Assembly (NCBI GenBank): GCA_938001995.1 | Contig: CALLAV010000276.1 | Span: 1-6,095 of the forward strand | Length of the DNA: 6,095 nt | DNA from: an uncultured Amylibacter sp. | GTDB lineage: Bacteria; Pseudomonadota; Alphaproteobacteria; Rhodobacterales; Rhodobacteraceae | Reading direction: 5' to 3' | Shown here: positions 1-6,095 of the stretch, one piece after another | Position numbering within the stretch: position 1 is the first letter of the stretch | Layout of the letters: the number at the start of each line of letters is the position of its first letter | The notes under the pieces: generated by a model | What the model saw: only the letters and a program-made list of their open reading frames with translations | Databases searched by the model: none | What the model was told of the DNA's origin: nothing | Position numbers and translations under genes: made by a program

Positions 1-561
1 AAGCGATGTGCGCACTGTGCCCGGATGGATCGAAACACAGATCGATTGCGGGTGCGTGCGCGTAAATTCAATAGACGCGGTACGAATGATTTGGTTCAAC
101 GCCGCCTTTGCGCTGCGATAGCTAATCCAACCGCCTAAATTATTATCCCCGATAGAGCCAACCCGCGCAGACAATGCCGCAATCAAGCAAGGTCGATCTT
201 TGGGCAAGTGTTGGGCGATATGCTTCAAAACCAGCGCAGGACCAATGGCGTTCAGTTTGAATTGCGCTTCAAACGCTTGCGCTGACATGGCACGAAGGGT
301 CTTTTCTGGTGTGAAGCCAGCAACCTCCAATCCACCCGTTGCAATAATCACCCCATCATAAGGTCCCTCAAGTGCCCCAAGGTGTTCCATCACAGACGCC
401 TCATCAGTGATATCAAACCCATCGGCAGCCCGCGACAGCATGGTCACATTCATCATTCCGCAGACATTTCCCGCCGCGATTGCGCAAGCTTGGCCAATAC
501 CACCAGAAGCGCCGATTACAAGAATGCGGGAGGAAGGGCCAAGGGCCGAAGGTGTCGTCAT
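1..561 (-). CDS. SDR family NAD(P)-dependent oxidoreductase, C-factor (CsgA)-like; 3' end cut by window edge
   Basis: The minus strand is open from ATG at 561-559 to base 1, giving 187 codons with no stop; the C-terminus lies outside. The short-chain dehydrogenase Rossmann fold is clear: the nucleotide-binding glycine motif GASGGIG is at residues 17-23, ATGG (the NNAG equivalent) at 74-77, the structural Asn at 104 in FKLNAIGP, and the catalytic YxxxK is Tyr148/Lys152 in SYRSAKAALN. The GGW before that Tyr and HPGTVRTS at 179-186 are typical of C-factor-like SDRs. Residues 130-136 read LSARVGS, so the usual double Ser is Ser-Ala; Ser131 or Ser136 could be the catalytic serine. The substrate cannot be told from sequence. 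It is probably a soluble cytoplasmic enzyme. The start was chosen because the Rossmann strand begins about 11 residues in; no strong Shine-Dalgarno is visible, and the frame stays open upstream with a GTG at 603. It is transcribed divergently from leuA, and nothing shows a functional link. Confidence 0.85.
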   Translation of the reverse strand, partial: MTTPSALGPSSRILVIGASGGIGQACAIAAGNVCGMMNVTMLSRAADGFDITDEASVMEHLGALEGPYDGVIIATGGLEVAGFTPEKTLRAMSAQAFEAQFKLNAIGPALVLKHIAQHLPKDRPCLIAALSARVGSIGDNNLGGWISYRSAKAALNQIIRTASIEFTRTHPQSICVSIHPGTVRTSL

Positions 562-639
562 GCGCTCGATGATAGTGGGGAACGGGTCAGAGACAAGGGC
601 CACAAAGCCACAAAATGACCTTGGAGCGAATGCTAGGTC

Positions 640-667
640 TTTTCACCCTGAAAAAACTGCGTATAAA
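640..667 (+). promoter_or_regulatory. Candidate promoter of the leuA leader transcript
   Basis: The hexamer TATAAA at 662-667 matches five of six bases of the sigma-70 type -10 consensus. TTTTCA at 640-645, 16 bp upstream, is a weak -35. Transcription would begin near 673-675, at or almost at the ATG of the leader peptide, so the leader mRNA may be leaderless or nearly so. The hexamer lies in the 113-bp gap between the divergent SDR gene and the leader peptide, where no other good plus-strand -10 is seen. The call is by eye; no start-site data are available. Confidence 0.45.
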
Positions 668-674
668 GAAAGTC

Positions 675-758
675 ATGAGCACACGCACACATACCGCAAT
701 TCTGGCAGCCCCACGGGCTGCGATTGCTGCTGCGCTCCTACTCCTTAGCCGCCTCTGA
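675..758 (+). CDS. leuL: leuA leader peptide (27 aa) with a run of four leucine codons
   Basis: This is a short ORF from ATG 675-677 to TGA 756-758. It starts MSTRTHTAIL, is Ala-rich in the middle, and has Leu at positions 10, 21-24 and 27. Leu21-24 are consecutive codons CTC CTA CTC CTT at 735-746, ten codons before leuA would be far too simple a coincidence to explain by composition alone, since CTA is a scarce codon in the neighbouring genes. Four adjacent leucine codons including a rare one are also the hallmark of the E. coli leu operon leader peptide. The last codons and the stop fall inside the 5' arm of the hairpin at 752-790, which is the expected geometry for a translation-sensing attenuator. 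The purine-rich AAAGAAAG just before the ATG is a weak ribosome site, or the message may be leaderless. The peptide itself probably has no function beyond reporting charged tRNA-Leu supply. The leuL name is given by analogy, not by homology. Confidence 0.8.
   Translation: MSTRTHTAILAAPRAAIAAALLLLSRL
705..721 (+). other. Short perfect hairpin inside the leader peptide ORF
   Basis: GCAGCCC at 705-711 and GGGCTGC at 715-721 are perfect reverse complements separated by a 3-nt CAC loop. They lie in codons 11-16 of the leader peptide, upstream of the leucine run. A ribosome moving towards the leucine codons would melt it. It could act as an early pause or a 1:2-type hairpin that synchronises polymerase and ribosome. 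It could also simply follow from GC-rich alanine codons. Confidence 0.4.
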
Positions 759-790
759 GCGTGTCGGGGTCCGGCGCGTGCGCTCAGAGG
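731..790 (+). promoter_or_regulatory. Leucine attenuator: long hairpin plus competing helix upstream of leuA
   Basis: CCTCTGAGCG at 752-761 and CGCTCAGAGG at 781-790 form a perfect 10-bp stem with a 19-nt loop. The heptamer TGCGCTC occurs twice, at 731-737 (running into the first Leu codon of the run) and at 779-785 (running into the 3' arm). The segment GAGCGTG at 757-763 can therefore pair with either copy: five Watson-Crick pairs plus two G-U pairs with the upstream copy, or the full 10-bp stem with the downstream one. A ribosome stalled on Leu21-24 (735-746) would cover the upstream copy and much of the 5' arm and block the large hairpin. This suggests that leuA is expressed when leucyl-tRNA is short. 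No run of Ts follows 790, so the hairpin is not a standard intrinsic terminator; Rho-dependent termination, pausing or a translational effect are possible. Repeat and stem are read directly; the mechanism is inferred. Confidence 0.65.
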
Positions 791-849
791 AGTGAAAAAT
801 CCGCGCTGACATTCATCCCGAACAGCTAAGTATTCAAGAGACCACAGAC

Positions 850-2421
850 ATGACCGATACATCTAAACAAGACCGCGTCTTGATTTTTGACACCACCTTG
901 CGTGATGGCGAACAATCGCCCGGCGCCACCATGAGCCACAACGAAAAACTGGAAATCGCCCAAATGCTCGATGAAATGGGCGTTGATATCATTGAGGCGG
1001 GTTTCCCTATTGCCTCTGAAGGCGATTTTAACGCAGTAAGCGAGATCGCCCGTCAAACACAAAACTCTGTAATTTGTGGTCTGGCGCGTGCCGATGTGCG
1101 CGACATTGATCGCTGCTGGGACGCGGTAAAACACGCACAGCAGCCGCGTATTCACACCTTTATCGGCACAAGTCCTCTGCACCGCGCCATTCCGAACCTC
1201 ACTCAGGACGAAATGGTCGTGCGCATTCACGACACAGTCAGCCACGCGCGTAATCTGTGTGACAACGTGCAATGGTCGCCCATGGATGCCACCCGCACAG
1301 AAGAAGATTACCTGTGTCGCGTTGTGGAAACTGCAATCAAGGCAGGCGCGAGCACGATTAATATTCCCGACACCGTGGGCTACACTGCGCCACGTGAAAG
1401 TGCAGAATTGATCCGTATGCTGATCGAAAAAGTACCAGGCGCGGATGAGATTATCTTCGCAACGCACTGTCACAACGATCTGGGCATGGCGACGGCAAAC
1501 TCGCTCGCCGCTGTTGAGGCTGGTGCGCGTCAGGTGGAATGTACCATCAACGGTCTGGGCGAGCGCGCAGGCAACACCGCGCTCGAAGAAGTGGTGATGG
1601 CGCTGAAAGTGCGCAACGACATTATGCCTTATCAAACACGGATCGACAGCACCAAGATCATGAATATCAGCCGCCGTGTGGCCTCTGTCTCTGGTTTTGC
1701 CGTGCAGTTTAACAAAGCGATTGTCGGCAAAAACGCCTTTGCCCATGAAAGCGGCATTCACCAAGACGGTATGCTGAAAAACGCCGAAACCTTCGAAATC
1801 ATGCGCCCCGAAGACGTTGGCTTGGCCGAAACCAATCTGGTTTTGGGCAAACATTCGGGCCGTGCCGCATTGCGCGCAAAGTTGAAAGACCTCGGCTATG
1901 AGATGGGGGACAATCAGCTTAAGGACGTGTTTGTACGGTTCAAAGCGCTGGCAGATCGCAAAAAAGAAGTGTTCGACGATGACCTGATCGCTTTAATGTC
2001 AGATGAGGTCACAAACGCCGAACATGACCGCATTAAGGTGCGCTCCTTACGGGTGGTTTGTGGAACCCACGGCCCGCAAGAAGCGGATTTGACCCTGACA
2101 ATCGACGGCAAAGACCACAGCATTTCCGCCACGGGCGACGGCCCAGTGGATGCAACATTCAACGCGGTTAAGGCGCTGTTCAAACACGACGCGCGGCTTC
2201 AGTTGTACAATGTTGCGGCCGTGACAGAAGGCACGGATGCACAGGCAACGGTGTCGGTTCGCATGGAAGAAAATGGTAAGATTGCCGTGGGATCTTCGGC
2301 GGATACCGACACGGTTGTGGCCAGTTGTAAGGCCTATGTCAACGCGCTGAACAAGCTGTTGGTGCGCCGCGAAAAAGCGGGCGGCGACGTGCCAGAAGTG
2401 AACTACAAAGACGTGTCCTAA
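850..2421 (+). CDS. leuA: 2-isopropylmalate synthase
   Basis: LeuA condenses acetyl-CoA with 2-oxoisovalerate to give 2-isopropylmalate, the first committed step of leucine synthesis, in the cytoplasm. The 523-aa length is normal for the family. The TIM-barrel catalytic domain spans about residues 10-280: FDTTLRDGEQSPG at 13-25 carries catalytic Arg18 and metal ligand Asp19; THCHND at 205-210 gives metal ligands His206 and His208; GLGERAGN at 235-242 ends in ligand Asn242. The linker holds the conserved HESGIHQDG at 299-307. Residues from about 395 form the C-terminal LeuA regulatory domain that binds leucine for feedback inhibition, with GDGPVDATFNAVKA at 429-442. Thus both transcript-level and enzyme-level control by leucine are likely. 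ATG 850 was chosen because it is the first start after an in-frame stop at 793-795 and immediately precedes the conserved barrel; AAGAG at 836-840 is a modest Shine-Dalgarno. The gene stands alone between its leader and an intrinsic terminator, with no leuBCD beside it. Confidence 0.98.
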   Translation: MTDTSKQDRVLIFDTTLRDGEQSPGATMSHNEKLEIAQMLDEMGVDIIEAGFPIASEGDFNAVSEIARQTQNSVICGLARADVRDIDRCWDAVKHAQQPRIHTFIGTSPLHRAIPNLTQDEMVVRIHDTVSHARNLCDNVQWSPMDATRTEEDYLCRVVETAIKAGASTINIPDTVGYTAPRESAELIRMLIEKVPGADEIIFATHCHNDLGMATANSLAAVEAGARQVECTINGLGERAGNTALEEVVMALKVRNDIMPYQTRIDSTKIMNISRRVASVSGFAVQFNKAIVGKNAFAHESGIHQDGMLKNAETFEIMRPEDVGLAETNLVLGKHSGRAALRAKLKDLGYEMGDNQLKDVFVRFKALADRKKEVFDDDLIALMSDEVTNAEHDRIKVRSLRVVCGTHGPQEADLTLTIDGKDHSISATGDGPVDATFNAVKALFKHDARLQLYNVAAVTEGTDAQATVSVRMEENGKIAVGSSADTDTVVASCKAYVNALNKLLVRREKAGGDVPEVNYKDVS

Positions 2422-2450
2422 CCCCGCGTTTTACAGAAATGACAATTTGA

Positions 2451-2477
2451 AACGGGCCCCGATGCGGGCCCGTTTTT
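2451..2477 (+). terminator. Rho-independent terminator of leuA
   Basis: AACGGGCCC at 2451-2459 and GGGCCCGTT at 2466-2474 form a perfect 9-bp, mostly GC stem with a 6-nt loop (CGATGC). A run of five Ts (2473-2477) follows the GC stem. It starts 29 nt after the leuA stop. It should end the leuA transcript and insulate the mre operon from it. Confidence 0.93.
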
Positions 2478-2548
2478 CATTGGATGCGGTGTTATTTTTG
2501 CCCTGCTTTGATTCTTCATATTCTTCTCTGTCAAAATACTCAAAAAAC

Positions 2549-2567
2549 CACCTATGTTCGATATGTG
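2549..2567 (+). repeat. Imperfect palindrome upstream of mreB, possible operator
   Basis: CACCTAT at 2549-2555 and ATATGTG at 2561-2567 are reverse complements at six of seven positions around a 5-nt centre. The element lies in the 309-nt gene-free stretch between leuA and mreB, about 75 bp upstream of the candidate mreB promoter. Its size and spacing would suit a dimeric regulator, but I recognise no known operator and it may be chance. Confidence 0.25.
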
Positions 2568-2642
2568 CTATTTAGGAAGGAAAGACCACACATATTCAAC
2601 GTGGATAAAGCGGGAAAATGCCTATTTTGGAAAAGCAGTATC

Positions 2643-3771
<1,129 letters not shown>

Positions 3772-3788
3772 GTCTATGAAAGCAACCA

Positions 3789-4676
3789 ATGGCCGTACAA
3801 AACGACAGTGACGTCTATTTTCGCCGCGTCGTGCGACGCGTGCTTGTCTCTGTGCTGTTGGTGTTTTTGTTTGCGACCTTCCTGATTTGGCGCATTGATA
3901 ATCCGCGGGCCGAGCGGTTCCGTATGGCTGTTATCGACAAGGTTGTGCCCAACCTTGAATGGGTACTCGCCCCTGTTGCGCATGTGTCAAACATGATCGC
4001 AGACGCGCAAAGTTATTCACGGATTTACCAGCAAAACCAAGAGCTTCGCCGTGAATTACAACAGATGAAAGCGTGGAAAGAAGCAGCGATTCAGTTGGAA
4101 CAAAAGAACGCCAAGCTGCTTGATCTGAACAATGTAAAGCTGAACCCGAAGCTGACGTTTACCACGGGCGTTGTGTTGACCGACAGTGGCAGTCCGTTCC
4201 GCCAATCCGCGCTGATCAACATTGGGCGTCACGATGGTGTGGTTGATGGCTGGGCCGCCATGGATGGGCTGGGCCTTGTGGGGCGGATTTCGGGGGTTGG
4301 CAACAATTCGGCGCGGGTGCTGTTTTTGACAGACAGTTCCAGCCGCATCCCCGTTGAAGTCACCCCTTCAGGGCAAAAAGCCATCCTCGCGGGTGACAAC
4401 ACGCCCCTGCCCCCATTGGAATTTGTGGATGGTGTGGATCAAGTGCGCGCGGGTGATCGCGTGGTCACAACAGGTGACGGCGGAGTGTTTCCGCCCGGTT
4501 TATTGGCAGGCACTGTGTTTTTGGGCGGAGATGGTCGCTTGCGGGTGAAACTGGCGGCAGATTACCGCCGTCTGGAATTCCTGCGCGTGATCCGTCATTT
4601 GCCAGCCGCCCCAATTTCAGAGCCAGGTCGATTGGTTGGGCCCACATTGCCCGGTCAAATTACAGTGAGCGAGTGA
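3789..4676 (+). CDS. mreC: Rod shape-determining protein MreC
   Basis: MreC is a bitopic inner-membrane protein whose periplasmic part binds and activates PBP2 and links it to MreB and MreD. The 295-aa product has a basic cytoplasmic N-terminus (RRVVRR at 12-17), one membrane segment at about 18-34, and a predicted coiled coil at about 72-113 rich in Gln, Glu and Lys. It then has the two beta-barrel-like MreC domains, with conserved SPFRQSALINIG at 135-146, TGDGGVFPPGLLAG at 228-241 and DYRRLEFLRV at 258-267. The C-terminal tail (about 272-295) is Pro-rich and probably disordered. The start has a poor Shine-Dalgarno (GAAAG at 3778-3782), so translation may depend on ribosomes arriving from mreB. 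Its TGA shares its last base with the mreD ATG. Confidence 0.96.
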   Translation: MAVQNDSDVYFRRVVRRVLVSVLLVFLFATFLIWRIDNPRAERFRMAVIDKVVPNLEWVLAPVAHVSNMIADAQSYSRIYQQNQELRRELQQMKAWKEAAIQLEQKNAKLLDLNNVKLNPKLTFTTGVVLTDSGSPFRQSALINIGRHDGVVDGWAAMDGLGLVGRISGVGNNSARVLFLTDSSSRIPVEVTPSGQKAILAGDNTPLPPLEFVDGVDQVRAGDRVVTTGDGGVFPPGLLAGTVFLGGDGRLRVKLAADYRRLEFLRVIRHLPAAPISEPGRLVGPTLPGQITVSE

Positions 4677-5215
4677 TGGAAGACGTCTCTGCGTTTCGGC
4701 TGTGGATGTACCGCGCCAGCTTTGTTGGCATTGGATTGCTGTGTGTGTTGTGGTCGATCATCCCGTTTGACCTTAGCGCGGATGCCCTGCCTGTTCCTGA
4801 TCTTTTCTATTGCGTTACAATGGCTTATGTCGTGCGCCGCCCTGAATACGTTCCAATTTGGGCCGTTTTTTTCGTCTTCTTCATGCGCGATATCCTGACC
4901 CAAGCCCCCCTCGGTCTGTTCACGCTTTTGGTGGTCATGGGATCAGAGGTAGTGCGCGCCAACATCCAAGCCTTTCGCGAGTACATCTTTGGCCTTGAAT
5001 GGCTTTGGGTTGCCACCATATTTGTGGCTATCACGCTTATTCAACAGTCACTGCTTGCACTGACCTTGTCTGACACGCCGCGCCTTTTGGAACAGGTTTT
5101 GCTTATCCTTTTCACAGTGCTGGTTTACCCTGTTATCGTAGGGGTGATGAAATACGGATTTGGAATCATTCGTCCCCGACCGGGCGAATTGGATGCTTGG
5201 GGTAAACGGTTATGA
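4676..5215 (+). CDS. mreD: Rod shape-determining membrane protein MreD
   Basis: MreD is a small polytopic inner-membrane protein of the elongasome that works with MreC and PBP2. The 179-aa product is strongly hydrophobic, with likely membrane segments near residues 13-32, 41-54, 58-72, 78-95, 109-130 and 138-158. MreD-like features include PDLFYCVTMAYVVRRPEYVP at 41-60 and RDILTQAPLGLFTLLVVMGS at 71-90. Sequence conservation in this family is low, so the call rests on topology, length and position between mreC and mrdA as well as on these motifs. ATG 4676 overlaps the mreC stop by one base (TGATG), suggesting translational coupling. A GTG at 4673 would add one residue and cannot be excluded. 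The gene ends in a 4-nt ATGA overlap with mrdA. Confidence 0.93.
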   Translation: MEDVSAFRLWMYRASFVGIGLLCVLWSIIPFDLSADALPVPDLFYCVTMAYVVRRPEYVPIWAVFFVFFMRDILTQAPLGLFTLLVVMGSEVVRANIQAFREYIFGLEWLWVATIFVAITLIQQSLLALTLSDTPRLLEQVLLILFTVLVYPVIVGVMKYGFGIIRPRPGELDAWGKRL

Positions 5216-6095
5216 GACGCCCGCAGAAACCTGGAAAATTGCGCCAACTGTTGACGCGCCGCGCCATTGTTTTGGCGGGGATGCAGGCGGGTGTGATCGG
5301 TGCGCTTGGCTGGCAGATGCGGCGTATTGCGGTGGAACAAAACCAATCCTTTCGCCTGCTGGCCGAAGAAAACCGCGTTAACATTCGTCTGATCCCCCCC
5401 GTGCGCGGGCTGGTGTTTGATCGCCTCGGCACGCCGCTGGCGTACAATGAGCCGAACTACAAGATTGAGATGGTGCGCGAACAATCAGACGACCCCGAAG
5501 GCGTGCTGCGCCGTTTGGCAACGATTGTGCCAATCACTGAAGAAGACATCGCACTAGCGCTCGAAGAAATGAAAAAGCGGCGTGGGTTCGTGCCAGTAAC
5601 TGTGGCCCAAGATTTAGACTGGGAACATATCGCAGCCGTCAGCGCCAACGCCCCTGCGTTGCCTGGCATCACGCCCGAGTTGGGACACTATAGGATCTAC
5701 CCGCAAGCCGATGATTTTGCACATATTATGGGCTATGTCGGACCTGTGTCCGACTACGACCTAAGCAGGACAGATGATGATGACCCGCTCCTTTTGATCC
5801 CACGTTTTCAGATCGGCAAGAACGGTGTCGAAAAGCAGGTAGAACGGCCGTTGCGCGGCAAAGCAGGTGTGAAACGGATCGAAGTAAATTCCATTGGTCG
5901 CGTCATGCGAGTGCTGGGTCGTGAAGAAAGCGAAGCTGGCGTAAACGTACAGTTAACCATCGACCACCGTTTGCAAAAATACGCGCTGGAACGGTTGGGC
6001 GATGAAAGCGCGTCAGCCGTGGTCATGGACGTGCGCAACGGCGATTTGTTAACGATTGCCTCCGCGCCAAGCTTTGATCCCAACAAATTTGTGCG
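5212..6095 (+). CDS. mrdA: Penicillin-binding protein 2, peptidoglycan D,D-transpeptidase MrdA; 3' end cut by window edge
   Basis: PBP2 cross-links peptidoglycan during cell elongation in the periplasm, partnered with the glycosyltransferase RodA. Only the first 294 codons plus two bases are present. A basic cytoplasmic tail (1-17) is followed by a membrane anchor at about 18-34. The class B PBP pedestal follows, with RGLVFDRLGTPLAYN at 65-79 and the conserved GKNGVEKQVE at 202-211 (family motif G-x-x-G-x-E). The transpeptidase domain begins near 267 with SAVVMDVRNGDLLTIASAP and then SFDPNKF at 287-293, a PBP2 signature. The SxxK, SxN and KTG motifs would lie downstream of the window, so catalytic integrity cannot be judged. 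ATG 5212 overlaps the mreD stop in ATGA, which fixes the start by coupling. Position after mreBCD separates it from the division enzyme FtsI, which has a similar architecture. Confidence 0.96.
   Translation, partial: MRRPQKPGKLRQLLTRRAIVLAGMQAGVIGALGWQMRRIAVEQNQSFRLLAEENRVNIRLIPPVRGLVFDRLGTPLAYNEPNYKIEMVREQSDDPEGVLRRLATIVPITEEDIALALEEMKKRRGFVPVTVAQDLDWEHIAAVSANAPALPGITPELGHYRIYPQADDFAHIMGYVGPVSDYDLSRTDDDDPLLLIPRFQIGKNGVEKQVERPLRGKAGVKRIEVNSIGRVMRVLGREESEAGVNVQLTIDHRLQKYALERLGDESASAVVMDVRNGDLLTIASAPSFDPNKFV

Noticed and set aside
382..748. Two plus-strand open frames of 78 and 113 codons
   Set aside because: They run antisense to the SDR gene and in a different frame from the leucine leader ORF. 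They have no domain character and no Shine-Dalgarno.
786..792. AGAGGAG, a strong Shine-Dalgarno-like sequence
   Set aside because: No ATG, GTG or TTG start with a usable frame follows at proper spacing, and the leuA ATG is 57 nt further on. It is best seen as part of the hairpin's 3' arm.
774..806. GCGCG at 774-778 can pair with CGCGC at 802-806, a possible alternative to the main leader stem
   Set aside because: Only five pairs with a 23-nt loop; far weaker than the 10-bp stem. Not enough to call an antiterminator without folding.
826..1854. 342-codon open frame on the minus strand across leuA
   Set aside because: It is the antisense shadow of leuA. The plus-strand product has every LeuA motif and full length, while the minus-strand product is His/Cys-rich without recognisable domains.
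2510..2514. GATTC, a GANTC site for CcrM-type methylation upstream of mreB
   Set aside because: GANTC also occurs inside coding sequence in this window (for example in mreB and mreC), so a single upstream copy says little about cell-cycle control.

Overview
The window reads as a stretch of alphaproteobacterial chromosome, most likely from the Rhodobacterales/Roseobacter group. This placement is an inference from protein character, moderate-to-high GC, weak Shine-Dalgarno sequences and gene order; no rRNA or marker comparison was possible. I see no mobile element, CRISPR array, tRNA or rRNA. Both ends cut through genes.

Left part (1-849): the 5' 187 codons of a short-chain dehydrogenase/reductase of the C-factor (CsgA)-like type lie on the minus strand, cut by the left edge. 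Divergent from it is the regulatory leader of leuA. This holds a candidate promoter (-10 at 662-667), a 27-codon leader peptide (675-758) with four consecutive leucine codons, and a perfect 10-bp inverted repeat (752-761/781-790) that starts inside the last codons of the peptide. Together these look like leucine-responsive ribosome-mediated attenuation. Unlike the textbook case, no T-run follows the hairpin.

Middle part (850-2730): leuA encodes 2-isopropylmalate synthase, the first committed step of leucine synthesis. It ends in a strong intrinsic terminator (2451-2477), which separates it from what follows. The 309-nt gap before mreB holds this terminator, an imperfect palindrome (2549-2567) and a candidate mreB promoter (2643-2672).

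Right part (2731-6095): mreB-mreC-mreD-mrdA forms a compact plus-strand operon for rod shape and lateral wall growth. The gap is 17 nt between mreB and mreC, then come a 1-nt overlap (TGATG) and a 4-nt overlap (ATGA). The products are the actin-like filament protein MreB, its periplasmic partner MreC, the membrane protein MreD and the transpeptidase PBP2, which together make up much of the elongasome. mrdA is cut by the right edge before its SxxK active site; rodA would be the expected next gene.

The genes are ordinary housekeeping genes. The part most worth attention is the leuA leader.
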